From NCBI GenBank assembly GCA_031308135.1, contig JAHLJT010000631.1:174985282-175049281 (forward strand): a stretch of 64,000 bases of DNA, given 5' to 3'. Position 1 is the stretch's first letter, and each line of letters opens with the position of its first letter. Position numbers and translations under genes: made by a program. This stretch comes from Acheta domesticus. Lineage: Eukaryota; Arthropoda; Insecta; Orthoptera; Gryllidae. A model generated the notes under the pieces. That model was not told the DNA's origin. It ran no database searches and worked only from the letters and a program-made list of their open reading frames with translations. This document shows positions 1-11,494 of this stretch, piece after piece.

Positions 1-252
1 CGAATGAATTTCGTTTTAATTGAATTATGGGAATATGCTGAATATTGCACGGCATAGGAAATAGCAAACACACAAATTTCAAATTGGTGTGCAAATTTTT
101 TTGAGACTAACTGATAATTGATACTTTCAGATACAGATTAATTAGTCAGGACCTTTTCTAGAAATTATAAAAAGAGATGTTATTTATCTCAATAATTTAA
201 TGCATGCTTTCGGTAATTATTTGCATCTTCAGTCGAAATATATCAAGAATCA

Positions 253-436
253 GTGGGGGATCCAGGGGGGCATAGGAGCCAATTGATTTAAATATTTATG
301 TTAGAATAATATAATTACTTAAAAATAATATTTATAGTAACACACTACAAAAATAATATACAATATAATAACATGTTTATTATTTAACAAAAATCTAAGA
401 TGGCCCCCACCAAAATGATCGATTGGATCTGCCCCT
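253..436. mobile_element. Possible hAT-type MITE remnant
   Basis: The left edge reads CAGTGGGGGATCCAGGGGGG, close to the CAGTGGCGGATCCAGG style of terminal repeat on many hAT elements related to ZMYM1-type transposases. About 150 bp further right, a stretch of C-runs followed by GGATCTGCCCC reads as a degraded inverted counterpart. The interior is AT-rich with no coding capacity. I could not find a convincing 8-bp target duplication, so the boundaries are approximate. A chance G-run is the alternative. Confidence 0.3.
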
Positions 437-1723
437 TTCGGGAATATGCAAAGACGGTGGTACTCTCGTCAAGTATTCTGAAAGCACCGCACTTTATATG
501 AGCACCTATTATTCTCACAGTAAAGAATTGGATTTCACCCGACACCCAGCGTTGTCCCCTTCTATAATTCACTGTCTCATTGAAACAAATTAGCGGGAAT
601 ATTAAAGCCCCTATCAAGACTTAATAATCCAAAATCATCACTGCGATAGCCATTCTGTGATGATAATTGTAATTGTATTAAATAGTCGTCTTAATCTATT
701 GGTGTGATGTTTTAATTCAATAAAAATAAAATATGGTGCTCCAAAACCCTATGCGCTCCAGCACTATCACTAATTTAGTGCATCCCTCAGAGAAATTAGG
801 GTGTTGAGTATTAACTGTGGACTTGTGTAGAAATGTGTCCATTACGAGAAAATTAAAAATATTTTACGTACATATTCCCATGAAGTGGAAGCAAAACTGA
901 TTATTCAATGCTAGTACTCTCAGCAAATTCTGTTGTTGGCAAAACTCATTTTATGTTTCATCGAATGTTTCCATCGAATTTTTCCACCATTTCCATTGAA
1001 TTTTGTGGATAATAAAGGGGATTGTATGACGAACACGCATGATACTCTCAACCACGCTATTTGAAATGAAAATCTTTTTCGTTTCCAGAATTCTCTTAAT
1101 TACAAATAATATTAATTGGGGGCCAGGTGGATTGAGGAGATGACTCCAAGACACACTCAGCCCTCTGTGTATGTCTGAAGGGTCGAGGGGAATATACAAG
1201 AAATGTAAAAAGTAAAGAAGTTGATTTTTAGACACATATTTTAATTATACAGAAAAAAGAATTTCTCATCATTATGGTGCTGGTAGGAGAGAGGAGAAAA
1301 TAACCGTGCATACCAAAGCATGGACCCTATTAGAGAACAGAAGAAGAGCGTTTGCCTCAAAACATGAAATTGGGTTCCGGACGGTGGAAGAAGTCACAGC
1401 TTCGGGTAATGATGATAAAGGCGACTTGATAAATAAGCGTCGAACAGATGAAGAGTCTGGCATACTAAAAGTGGGAAGTACGCAATCTGCAGAATAATAA
1501 CATCTGGAGGACAAAGCAAAAATGTACGTATGTAAAATGTTCGCATTAGAGCTGCATGTCTTAATTTGTTAGCGCGCGGAGACTGAAAGGAAATATTATT
1601 TTTTATTCATTATTGAAAAATCTCATAAACAGTCCAAAGATCAGTACATCGCCATCCGTAGTATTTTTCTGAGCTTTAAGCCATTTTTCGTCGGTAGCCG
1701 CTCGCGGATTCCTAGTTCTTCCA
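437..1723. other. Intergenic, nothing recognised
   Basis: AT-rich sequence with short open frames on both strands. The 63-codon plus-strand frame at 1306-1497 is hydrophilic and resembles no family I know. No promoter, splice pattern or repeat edge stands out. Confidence 0.5.
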
Positions 1724-1965
1724 GTGCTCAAGGCGGGCGCCTCTGCCGCTCCCACGCGCCGCCGTCCGTCCCCGGCCCCGTTCTTCGAACCCGCGCCCGC
1801 CGCCCCCGCCCCCGTCCCCGCCCAGTCCTCAGCTAATGACTTCGCGGAAGCGCCGCGGCGAGCGCTGGCGTCGGCGCCGCCGCACGACCCGCAGCCGCCC
1901 TCGACAGCTCACGAAGTGCTTCTTGCAAGCAGATAGCGACAGCCGGCCCTCCAGCGCGGCGTAAT
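1724..1965. other. GC/CpG-rich island
   Basis: An abrupt GC-rich block with many CG dinucleotides (CGCCGCC, GCGCCGCGG) inside AT-rich flanks. The frame through it is all Ala/Pro/Arg, as expected from base composition, so I do not call it coding. It directly precedes a copy of composite repeat B. Confidence 0.55.
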
Positions 1966-2029
1966 TCAGGGGTGAGGGGGCGCTAAGGAAAAAGACCCCT
2001 GTAATGCACCCTCAGCGGAAGCTCTTTTA

Positions 2030-2345
2030 GCGAGCGATCTTAGTATGGAATGTTTCTGTGCAGCTGCTAGTGTTTGAGTCCCATCGGTGGAAGATTTTCA
2101 ACACCATCTACATAGCTAGGGGCCAATTCGATTAGTCTGGGGGAGAATTGTAGCCGCCAACTGTTCAATTTGGTAGTTTTTGTTGGTTTCTTGGATTAGT
2201 ACAAGGTGTATCCCGGAACAGTATCCTAACAAACAGGCCACTGGCTATCTTTCCTTACTTACCTATGTCCCCTCCTCTCCCCTTTACACATATATACACG
2301 CAGTTACATGCACTACACCACCACACCTATGTCCCGCAGATGTAA
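2030..2345 (+). repeat. Composite SINE-like repeat B, copy 1
   Basis: It begins with a degraded tRNA-like B-box region (GTGTTTGAGTCCC near 2070). The body shares an ordered series of motifs with five other places in the window: GGxxGAATTCTAGCGGCC-like, then 'CGGTAGTTTT', then 'CAGTACCCTAACAAAC', then 'ACATGCACTACACCACCA'. The others are 12470-12955, 15630-16085, 48550-48960, 50925-51445 and 52560-52985. Order and spacing are conserved, so this is one interspersed family of roughly 300-500 bp with a tRNA-derived head. No autonomous partner is visible. Confidence 0.65.
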
Positions 2346-2760
2346 AGAATACTAAGTTCTGATCTTGGTACTGAGTAACAAATGTATTTTAATATTTAAA
2401 TTTGTTCAACGAATAGTCACCCCGACCGGGATTTGAAACCGGCACTTCTGGCTTAGCCGCAGGAGCTCTAACCACTGAGCTATTGCGACATCCAATTGAT
2501 TCATCAGGTTCTTAGGCCTAATGTATTGCCCACTATGATATGTATAAAATATTCTTTACGTCTACGGAACATATTTCTTTAGACGTAATATATATATAAA
2601 TATATATAAAATATGTATTGACTCTACAGAATTATGTATATTATTTATAATTTTCACTACTTCACCTGTTTTGGACGCGTACGCACATATGTTTCGTAGC
2701 CGTAAAGAGTACTAAATTCTGACATTGTTACAGTGACAATTCTTTGAAAAAATTTAAATA
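2341..2760. repeat. Short direct repeat flanking the tRNA-like head
   Basis: The segment at 2341-2400 (GTAAAGAATACTAAGTTCTG and the AT-rich bases after it) recurs at 2701-2760 with about 75 percent identity by eye. The SINE head and a (TA)-rich tract near 2590 lie between. This could be the tails of two SINE copies or a local duplication. Confidence 0.45.
2417..2494 (-). repeat. tRNA-like head of a SINE
   Basis: On the minus strand an A-box-like segment (TAGCTCAGTGGTTAGAGC) is followed by a B-box-like segment (GGTTTCAAATCCCGG), at tRNA spacing. The D-arm pairs perfectly as GCTC/GAGC. The T-arm has one mismatch, and neither the acceptor nor the anticodon stem forms properly. This is therefore a tRNA-derived SINE promoter head rather than a functional tRNA gene. 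It faces repeat B copy 1 head to tail. Confidence 0.65.
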
Positions 2761-2911
2761 TATCCGATATATAAAGATTTTTACAATTTGATTTCTTACC
2801 AATTTGAATGTAAATACGAATTTTAAACATTTATATTTTTTAATACATGTTGAAAATATATTTTAAATTTATTATACGTAAGTTCAAATGGCGGAAGAAA
2901 ATATTTCTAAA

Positions 2912-3241
2912 ACCTACACTGATTTTAATTTAAACATTAGATTTAATGGACAACACATTAATACCGGTTTAATTTACAAGGTACATAACGTTTAATGTAG
3001 TCCTACATTAAATCTACATTGATTTTAATTTTAACATTAAATTTAATGGACAAACTCATTAAAATCGCTTTAACGTACACGGTACATTAAATTTAATGTA
3101 CTACAGTACATTAAATCTACACTGATTTTAATTTACACGTTATATTTAATGTACATGTACATTAATATCGTTTTAATGCGCACGGTACATTAAATTTAAT
3201 GTGAAAAGTGCATTAAACTACATTATATTTAATGTAATTTC
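2912..3241. repeat. Tandem AT-rich repeat with ACATTAAATTTAATGT palindromes
   Basis: Three imperfect tandem units of about 100-115 bp each contain 'CTACACTGATTTTAATTT', then a CATTA/GTTTTAA stretch, then the self-complementary core ACATTAAATTTAATGT. The core appears at least three more times, intact or with one change. No frame is open. It looks like a minisatellite-type array built on a palindromic core. Confidence 0.65.
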
Positions 3242-3904
3242 TGACAGTATACAATTTCAGGAACGGTGGATATTAAATATAACCGTCTCTTTTAAGAACA
3301 AACTCATAATATATCAACGGCAAATCTTCCTGTCTTCAACTGTATTTGAAAAATTCTACGCCTCGTCATGTTTCTCTTAGTGTTCATGTAATTAGGCATG
3401 TACATTCCCATAAAATCGTATAGTAAAATAATCGCAATTAATCGACTACAATCGTGTTCAGTTTATAAACTTTTGAAATTGTGGGTAAATTAATTTAGAA
3501 ATAATGCAAATTAGGTAACACATATTTCTTGATACACTACTTCACTTTATCGGCTGAATTGAACCAAGATTGTTAAATTTCAATGACGTATTTTTATATT
3601 CACAATATTATATTAAATTATAGATTTGTTTTAAATTATTGGTAAAATTCTAACCATGCGGCTCTGAAGAAATTAAGCAAAACACCTGGCATTGCTGAAA
3701 ATATTTATTTTACACACTCACCAGGGAAAGGAATGTATCCTGTCTATTGAATAAAATTGGGTTTTTTTGTACCCTGTCACCCGTCCCGCCCGCTCCCCAA
3801 TTCCGCCGCAAATCGTCATACTTCAATGCATTGCGGATTGCCAAAAAAACACGATTCACCCCCCAAACTGAAAAAAAATATGAGACACCCCGCTTCATCT
3901 AGCA
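3242..3904. other. Intergenic, nothing recognised
   Basis: AT-rich unique-looking sequence between the palindromic array and the (GT)n tract. No gene or element edge was seen. Confidence 0.5.
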
Positions 3905-3919
3905 AGTCTGTGTGTGTGT

Positions 3920-3972
<53 letters not shown>

Positions 3973-3997
3973 TGTGTGTGTGAGAGAGAGAGAAAGA
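3905..3997. repeat. (GT)n microsatellite passing into (GA)n
   Basis: A GT dinucleotide run with two TATG interruptions ends in GAGAGAGAGA. The Cys/Val frame across it is composition only. Confidence 0.95.
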
Positions 3998-4865
3998 AAG
4001 TGAGAGGGGGTGAAAATTAAATTTTAAAATTGACCCATTTAGGAAAGTTTCAAAAGATACCTCAATCACCTCTGCAAATTATCTGGGGTTTAACAATCGG
4101 AACAAAATGTTAGTCACTTAGCTACTTTTGAATTCAAAAGATTCTTACAATTATTTCTTCAATGTTGTATTTTTTCTTTCAAACTTTTTGTATAAACAAA
4201 CAATTTGTATAAATTACGTACATTTGCCAACGAACTTCAAATAATGTAAGTGCTAGCAATATTCAGCAAATGACACAAACCTATGGAAATATCTTTATGC
4301 AGAACTGTCGGGATGTACACATTAAATTTTATATTGTTCGTTAATCATCAAACTAAATTTTGTGTAAATGTAATTTTTTAATTAAAACTAGAGGACCCGG
4401 CAATTCTAATAGATGAAAGACTTTCTCGCGAGTAAAGGTTTTCTGTGTCCTGGTGTGGACATGATTGTCAAGTATCCTATTGTTAAAACGCTCTTCCTCA
4501 AATTTGGGCATGCTTTCTCTACGACACTGTCTTGGGGAAATTTGATTTACTTTTCCGAGACAACGTTCAACTAAAAATTCCGGCCTGTATAGCACAATCA
4601 CAGGGGCAGAATATGCAGCCAAGGGCATTTAATACTTGACGGTGCGGGGGTTGCCTAGAGCTTCTGTTCAGGGGCGGTTGAGTCATCATAAATGCGTAAG
4701 TCATCATCAGTAAAGCCTCTAAATGTTCCAAGTAATTCAAACAACTTTTCAAACCCTGCAAATGCTAATAAGAACAAAGTGTGAAAACTACAGCAAAATC
4801 GGTCGAGTAGTTTTTGCGTCTTTGTGCGACAGACGTCCGCACATTCTCTTTTATTTATATACAGA
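3998..4865. other. Intergenic with a dispersed-repeat fragment
   Basis: Mostly AT-rich with no recognisable gene. The segment at about 4790-4862 (AAATCGGTCGAGTAGTTTTT, then a CGACAGACG motif, then TTTATTTATATACAGATG) has the style of 3' regions of invertebrate LINE families. The 91-codon minus-strand frame at 4353-4628 is unrecognised. Confidence 0.4.
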
Positions 4866-4899
4866 TGTCGAATTAACTACTAGGTCGTTCGTGACCACA
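4866..4899 (-). repeat. Fragment of SINE-A tail
   Basis: AACTACTAGGTCGTTCGTGAC matches the reverse complement of the 3' tail of the SINE at 11453-12154 with a few changes. The body of the SINE does not follow, so only the tail is present. Confidence 0.5.
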
Positions 4900-7800
4900 A
4901 TCATCAGCAACAGAATACAAAGTATAAACAACAGAACACTTCTAAAAATTCATTATTTGAATTTTTCACCCACTGCTTCCCTGACTCCATTTCAGACATT
5001 CGTTATGCAATTGTTCTACCTTGTAGAATAATTTGTCGAGAAGTTTTTTTTTTTGTTTTTTTTTTTTTTTTGGTAGTCGACTGTTGATTACAAACAATTG
5101 TCCAATGAAAGTATTTAATTTTATCTCAATTTATTGGAATCGTTGACAGATCTGGCAACTCAGTCTCAAATATGTTTATAATTGATGTTCTCCAGCAAGT
5201 TCATTCACACAAAAAAGTCTTTCTCATTGTACCAAAGTTTGTTTTCCTTTTCGTTTATTTTCTTTTTTCCTGGCCTTATTTGAGTTACTGTCGAAACTTG
5301 AGATTTTTAAAGACTTTTTCCCTCATTTTTGGCGGTCTTCACGATTTCTTATTATTATATTTGTCTTTTTTAACTATTCTGTAAAGTCCAATGTGATGTA
5401 TTTAAATGATGTTTTTATTGGGATAAAGGTTTTCAAGACAAATATGATAGCCATATAATATATATTTAAATATAAAATCCCAATTGCATTGATGATAATG
5501 TATACTCATGTAAATGAAACTATTTATTATGGAAATACACCATCCTCTTGAAGGTCCCCTTCAAGAATGTGCCCTACCAACCCTTCCCTCTTGAAATTTT
5601 CGAAAACCCGTTTTTCACATTGGCATTGCCAGTTTATAAATATTGTCATGTATCAGAAACGGAAACATTGTAAACTTTTCTTATTTGAAGAAGAGAGGTC
5701 ACATGACAAGCATCGTGTGTGAACAGATACAAATGCATTCATGACCTCTCTTTAGCAGAGCGCCCGCTGTAGGATATTTGTCCACGGTGCCAAAGCAGCA
5801 TTTTGACTTTAAGTGTAAGGAAAATATTTACGTTAATATCAAATTAATATAACTAGAAAATTTTACATATTGGTTTTCTCGTTCGCTAAATATTTACAAT
5901 GAGCAGCGTATTTACATTGTTTATTAACAATATTTAAAATATTAAGTGCTTATGTTCGGATCTGTTTGTAAACAAATTGTGCGAAGTGCGCACTGAACTG
6001 AAGCCTTCACTCTGAGCAACTATTTCGGAGATGTATTTTAAACTGTAAAATTGTATCCTTAATTTATAACTGTGAGAGATTTGGTTTCTAATATCTATTT
6101 ATATTTATAAATAGTGATGCATGCTCATTAAATGACAAAATAATATACCATGATTTCCTCCGGACGAACGAAAACGAATAAATGTTCGGAAAAATCGAAC
6201 GAGAGTGGGAGCTGACGAGTGTTTGAAAAAACGCGACTAAAAAATATTCGGAGATTAGTTCTTTAAGGTAAAGCACTTAAAGGGAGTTGGTTGTATTAAA
6301 AGATTTCAGAACAATGATATGATTCATTTTTTAAAACATTAAATGACAAATGCTGTTTTTTTAATTTCAAAAAAGAAAAATTATAAATTAATATTTTATT
6401 GTATTCAAAAATTGACGCAGGATTAATAAAGAGCGTTGCTTGGACTTGTTTGATCATGCAATTACTTCTTTCAACAGACCAGCACACGTGTAGAGCGCTG
6501 TTTCAACTTGTGTTTGAACATGCATAGACTTGCTTATTACCTCTAATTAAAAAAGAGCGGTTTCATTACACAATTGTTTATTCTTGCTTTTACGTTGGAA
6601 GTGTTAACAAGAGTAAGTTCATAATATTTACTTCAGTGCTGTTTCTTAATTTTTAGAGGCAAGCAATCTATAACTAAGCTTTGATCTGATTGATAGATAT
6701 TAGTTTAACGAACATCGACTATCAAATCGAAACAATAAAAAAAATGTTATTGTTTCCTTCCAGTGACATTAATTGGCATTTAGCGCAAATTAATATACAG
6801 GAATTTTAAGTAATGGATATCAATTTTTATGAGACTGGCTAGTGTACTCTGGCTTCTGTTGCAAAATTTTGGGTTCTATATTTAATTCTGTCAAAGGATG
6901 ATTTTAAAAGTTCGAAACACCTAGCCAATTTAAACAGGAGAAATTTAAACAGTAGAATGTTTAAAAGAATAATATTCAGACTCAAAAATGACGGCTAAAA
7001 ATGAGCCAAATTTTAAAGTGCTGTGAAACTATATACATATGAAGCTGCAAAAAGAATTATTAATGCTGAAACAAATCCTTAGAAACAGGTGCTTCTAAGA
7101 ATCGTAGCTTTTACCAAAGTGGTAAGTAAAAATTGTCTTGCTTTTCAATGTAGCAAAAAGCGACAAAGTTTTCAGTACAATATCGGTAATTTCTTAAAAG
7201 TAGTTATTTTAATTTCATCCCATTATGGAAGACATCCTCAGAGTGTTCATAAAAGATACCAAAGCACACTAAATCGAGAAAAATATACAAAACGAGATAA
7301 TAGATCCGCTGCATTAAAGTGTAAAGTCTCCTATTATTGATGAAATAAAAATAACTGATTATTTTCTTATAATTTTATACTGTACTTCTGATATTAGTAA
7401 CTAGAGCAAATCAGATATGTTTCATTCAATAAATAAGCCCCTGATGTTTAAATTAAAATTACTGAAAGCTTTTTAGGCTTGTTACCCGTCAAAAACTCAG
7501 TAGAAAAACAAATATCTGATATTATAATTGTATAACTTAATGACTGTTTAAATTTGTAGGATAACAGAGGGCAGGAATACAACAACAGGTTCAATACGAG
7601 GGGCGATAAAGCAGGAGTGGAATAATCATTTCTAATACACCAAGGAAGTTTTAAGAGTTTTAATGATCGAACGGCCACAAAATGTCCGAGGGCCTATGGC
7701 CCGAGGGCTATTTGTCGCCCGAGATCATTAGAAACAGATAACGCCCGTGGTACTACATGCATAATTTTATTTTTATTTTTTTTAATTCAGATTTACTTAT

Positions 7801-8561
7801 TTACCAATTAACCAGATGTTAAGATTACTCGATTTGTCTTTTCATATCTCTCCCATAATTCCCTTTCACAATCCACTCTCATAATTCTCTCCAAATCAGA
7901 ACATGTAGTATCATTCAATTGTTTTCATATTTCCCTCGTAAGCACGATTCTCTCGATCCAGGTAAGTTACCCTATGTTTATCGCGCTCCGTATCGAAGGC
8001 AATGACAAATTATAACATTTCAGTAAAAAATTAAACATTATAGTAATTCGCGGAAATTCTGTGATCTGTTTAGTGGTCGATATCCAAATCTTGTTGTTAG
8101 TAATATCACAAAAGCATCCTTGAAAGTCACTAATTTCTTCAACATAGTCCAAAAAATTTATTTATTTTATTTTTTTCGGCACCTACTTTTCAAAGAGCAA
8201 TACTTTTAAAGCTTATTCAAGGTTTAACTTTGAAATCTGAATGAGATACTAGATGGGAGAGTAGAAAAAAGGACTTTAGACTTTATGAATCCATTTGGGA
8301 GATATATACGATGCCTTACATTTACTTTTACATTTACATTACACTTACAAAATCCAAGAAATTGATAATTTAAGAAGAGATGAAGCCTCGGTTTATTTAA
8401 TTGTATAAAATAATTTAAGTGTTTGTGTTCATTCGTTATCTGATATAAAATACTAAGTTGAATCCAATAAGCAAGTTGATACAAACAAGATTTTCATCTA
8501 CCCCCGCACTTTATCTTTTACAAAACTGCAAAATATTTTTCAAGATTAGATTTATCTTTCA
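4900..8561. other. Long AT-rich intergenic stretch
   Basis: No gene recognised. A poly-T tract at 5046-5072 could be the poly(A) tail of an old minus-strand retroposon, but no body is identifiable. A GC-rich motif cluster at 7682-7722 (CCGAGGGCCTATGGCCCGAG) stands out and is weakly echoed near 8884. I could not tie the two into an element. Confidence 0.4.
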
Positions 8562-8879
8562 ATGAAACTACTACTATTTCAATTATTTAGCTGCTATTGC
8601 TATCGAACTACTACTATTGCTTTAAGAGTATTGCTAACGGTACCAACAACTGTAGTAAACAGTGAAAGGAGATTTCCTGAGCTAACATTTTGTAACAACT
8701 TTTTACGTTCGACTAAAACACAAAATCGTCTTAATGGTTTGGAAGTTGGGTGTAAAATTGCTGGTCAAATAAGTTTAAAAGATGTAATAAACATGTTTGC
8801 AGAATTTAAAGTGAGAAAAATATTTATTTATGATGAGTGTGGTAAAAGTGACATTTTATTTTGTGAATGTAAAATGTGA
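8562..8879 (+). pseudogene. hAT transposase C-terminal fragment (ZMYM1-like)
   Basis: The 105-codon frame ends in a recognisable hAT dimerisation region. 'ALRVLLTVPTTVVNSERRF' corresponds to the family motif around I-A-L-R-I-L-L-T-x-P-V-T-V-A-S-x-E-R-S-F, and 'FLRSTKTQNRLNGL' to the following N-Y-L-R-S-T-M-S-Q-x-R-L block. 'DVINMFAEFKVRKIF' matches the terminal I-x-x-F-A-x-x-K-A-R-K segment. These are C-terminal landmarks of hAT transposases and of the host ZMYM1-type proteins derived from them. The N-terminal zinc finger and most of the RNase H-like catalytic core are absent, and upstream frames are closed. The piece is a 5'-truncated relic. I saw no terminal repeats. I am sure of the superfamily and less so of the subfamily. 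Confidence 0.75.
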
Positions 8880-9205
8880 CACGAGCCCGATAGGCCGAGT
8901 GGCGCAAACCTACGAGTAAAATAAAACCAAATTTACTACGAATATCATATGCTATATTTAAATAGCCTTACTGGCATTCATCTTAATTCAAGAATACAAA
9001 TCACTTAATGACATACTGACTGTAGTAGCTGATGTGTCAGATGAGAGTATTTTGTTTCCTTTGTTGCATTCACAGATTATCTGAACACTTGAGCATCGTC
9101 TCACTTTTAACATTTGTGGTAACTAGTGGTCGTAAAATAGCACGTACTTTCTCACCCGTATTTTCACGTAAAATTACGCGAAAAGGACTCAAATTTTCGA
9201 AAAAT
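8880..9205. other. Intergenic, nothing recognised
   Basis: Short unique-looking gap between the hAT relic and repeat G copy 1. A GC-richer motif (CCCGATAGGCCGAGTGGCGC, 8887-8906) is weakly similar to 7682-7722. Confidence 0.4.
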
Positions 9206-9860
9206 TATACATGACCTTATTTCAAAATCAATCTTTAAGGAACAGATTTCATTAAGAGAAAAATCTCTTTAGTTGTAGAAGACTCTTCTAGGAAGGGCTT
9301 GAAGGAAATTATAGGAAAAAAAAGTTTTGAACTTTTGCAATTTTTCGAAAAATCAGAGTATTCAACGAACATGAGACCTGCACCATTCTCTTAAACGTCC
9401 TTCACTCTATCCAACAACTTTTTTTAAAGAAACGATGGAGCCATACTGTTGAAATTTTGGAAAATATCCCAGGGGCTTCAGGTAAAGTACCTCCCAAAAT
9501 TAAAATATCGGTTTATAATTCAAGAGGCCGCGACATCACTCAAATCGATTGGGGAATATCAGTTTTAGATAAAATCAGCTGAACGGTTTAGTCCCTAGCG
9601 TTGTTCACATATGGAGGGGCAGACGGACAAACGGACGAACAGAAGTTTCGCCGTCATTCGATATATTGGTATCAAGGATCCACAAAACATGAATACGGGC
9701 TACACCACATGTTAGAGGATTTTTATTCTACATTTATCAACTGAATTTATCCACTTTTTCGTCACCAGGGTCGTATAATAAAAATTGTTTCTGCCGAAAA
9801 TTCACCGTTTTTTGAAGCAGCATTACATAACTTTTTCTCCACTCCGGAGCGAGAAAGTAA
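9206..9860 (+). repeat. Dispersed repeat family G, copy 1
   Basis: A non-coding interspersed repeat with ordered landmarks shared by four places in the window: 'AACGAACATGAGACCTGCAC', then 'AATCGATTGGGGAATATCAG', then 'GCTGAACGGTTTAG', then 'GCGTTGTTCACATA' leading into a GACGGAC-type run. After that come 'GTATCAAGGA' plus 'CCACAAAACA', 'GGCTACACCACATGTTAG', 'TTTATCCACTTTTTC' and 'GCCGAAAATTC'. Other copies are 22545-23240 (reverse), 49735-50190 and 56770-57790. The class is unknown; a LINE 3' region, Helitron or large non-autonomous DNA element is possible. Confidence 0.65.
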
Positions 9861-10084
9861 AAATTGAACTTTTAGCATTAGAGCGGGCGCTGCTTTAGCA
9901 TTCAGCTCACCCCAAACATTTTGCGGAGAAACTGCAACACAAGAAATGCAGTTTTCTTAAAAAACGTCTGTGTTTCGTAATTGTTCTGTAAAACCCTTTC
10001 CAAAAAAAACCAGCTAAGTCGCAAATTCACTTGCTTCCTAAAAAACCCGCGTCAGCGGGATATTCTTTTTTTGCAGAGGTTTCC

Positions 10085-10205
10085 TCCCGCGCGTGATACG
10101 AATAACGCGCCCAGCGCCTGCGTCAGCCGCTGGCGCACATCGCGCGCCTCTTCTGGAAAGCGGCGGCGCCTTCGCGCTCGCGGGGGAAGCCTGCCTTTGG
10201 TCGCC
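10085..10205. other. GC/CpG-rich island
   Basis: Compact CG-rich block (CGCGCCCAGCGCC, GGCGGCGCC) between AT-rich flanks. Frames in it are compositional. Confidence 0.5.
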
Positions 10206-10669
10206 GTCACCTACATAGGAAAAGCTTTTTTTTAACCCGGTTGCGGTCCTCAAATTTACTCCTCCTTAAGATCCTCGGGTCCAAATGGACCCATATAATT
10301 TCTATTGCACATTATTTACTTTTTCAACGATTATATTTAGTAGACATAATAGGAAATTAAAATTATACACGGAAATTTTAATTATACGCATTTATTTTAT
10401 TTTTAAGATTGTGCAATATTGTAAAACAGTGGTCACCTGTTCAAAATCCATGGTAGTAAATTGAGGAATGTATAGCAAAAGTAGAATAGCAAAAGAAATT
10501 CTATTACACACACGTACTACAAATGTCATTGACATGAATTTTACATGTAAATGTTTTTATTTGGAGAAATGCAAAGCAATCAGTGCTGTGCTTTGCTTTG
10601 CAAACCAGTGCAAAGCCTGCTAGTACAGTTTGGTCGTCGTCACCTACATGGGAAAATTTTTCTTTTTAA
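10196..10669. repeat. Segment bounded by ~39-bp direct repeats ending in TTAA
   Basis: TTTGGTCGCCGTCACCTACA at 10196 and TTTGGTCGTCGTCACCTACA at 10629 start two direct copies of about 39 bp. Each ends in a T-run and TTAA (10232-10235 and 10666-10669). After the first TTAA come CCCGGTTGCGGTCC and then GGGTCC-AAAT-GGACCC, a layout reminiscent of piggyBac-type ends. No matching inverted end precedes the second TTAA. The segment may be a damaged piggyBac-like MITE plus a tandem duplication. Confidence 0.4.
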
Positions 10670-11100
10670 ACGTCTGATCGAAGTACTGATTAGTGAAGAG
10701 GGACGGACACTTGACGCATAAATAGCTGAAAGCATTCCTGTTAATGATTATCTTTCTTGGTAATTAAAATATGCTGAAAGTACCAAATTGGAACAATTCT
10801 CGGACTGGCATAGTACAGGGAATTTAAGGTCCGTTGACTGACAAATGTCAGCATGCTATCAATTTCGTTCCTTCAGCTGTTAAAAAACTTTAAGTTACTT
10901 GTCTAGTTGCTGTTTCCAGATTGTTAATTTTGCAAAATTTATATTCACTGAGTGAGTTCTCCCCCACCTCTTGCCTGTACACCTTGCAAAAATAGTTATT
11001 TTTTAGTTTATTGAAGAAATACGTTCAAAAAAGAGGCTTTTTTGAACTAGTATAAATGGCAAAACCTTACGTCACAAGACAGAGTAAAATACATTGCCTT
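10670..11100. other. Intergenic, nothing recognised
   Basis: AT-rich unique-looking sequence. No frames or repeats were identified. Confidence 0.5.
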
Positions 11101-11182
11101 GGTTGCGAAATGAAAACCTCTCTGTACATAGTACATGATAGAAGATTTCTGGCAAAATGTTAATTATTGATTTGGGTAACTT
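11101..11182 (+). repeat. 82-bp direct repeat, left copy
   Basis: The sequence starting GGTTGCGAAATGAAAACCTC and ending TTGATTTGGGTAACTTTT is repeated at 13251-13332 with about 93 percent identity by eye. The flanks differ on both sides, so this is either a dispersed fragment or a local duplication. Confidence 0.75.
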
Positions 11183-11440
11183 TTCTTCTGCTCCGACGAT
11201 ATGTAATGGCTACACCTGTTCCTCCTTATTCTCGCCCCAGTTTTCTGATTCATAGGATGTTCACTCTTCCTTGAGCGCCTCCTGTGATTGCTACAACTAA
11301 TCCGCTCAGGACTCATCGCCCCGTCCAAGGGTTGTCGCTTCCATTTCCACGTTACGCAAACATATCGATCTACTTTCCTGTATTCTAAAAGGAGAAGCCA
11401 ACGTATGTAAGTCGACCCTGTTTCTGTGCAGCTTGCTATA

Positions 11441-11452
11441 AATGAACGTTTG
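11441..11452. repeat. Target-site duplication of SINE-A, left copy
   Basis: AATGAACGTTTG here is repeated exactly at 12155-12166, immediately outside the two ends of the SINE. Confidence 0.85.
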
Positions 11453-11484
11453 ATCTTTTAGGTCGCATCAACTACTAGGTCATT

Positions 11485-11494
11485 AGTGATCACT
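11485..11494. repeat. Target-site duplication of the nested LINE, left copy
   Basis: AGTGATCACT here corresponds to AGCGACCACT at 11981-11990. The two differences are C-to-T transitions, one of them at a CpG. The uninterrupted SINE copy at 46273 has a single version of this site. Confidence 0.7.

Noticed and set aside
2417..2494. Functional tRNA gene
   Set aside because: The D-arm and B box are tRNA-like, but the acceptor and anticodon stems do not pair and the T-stem has a mismatch. Kept as a SINE head.
7682..8906. GC-rich motifs at both sides of the ZMYM1-like relic as possible TIRs
   Set aside because: CCGAGGGCCTATGGCCCGAG and CCCGATAGGCCGAGTGGCGC share only short words, and the orientation is inconsistent. 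Not enough for element ends.
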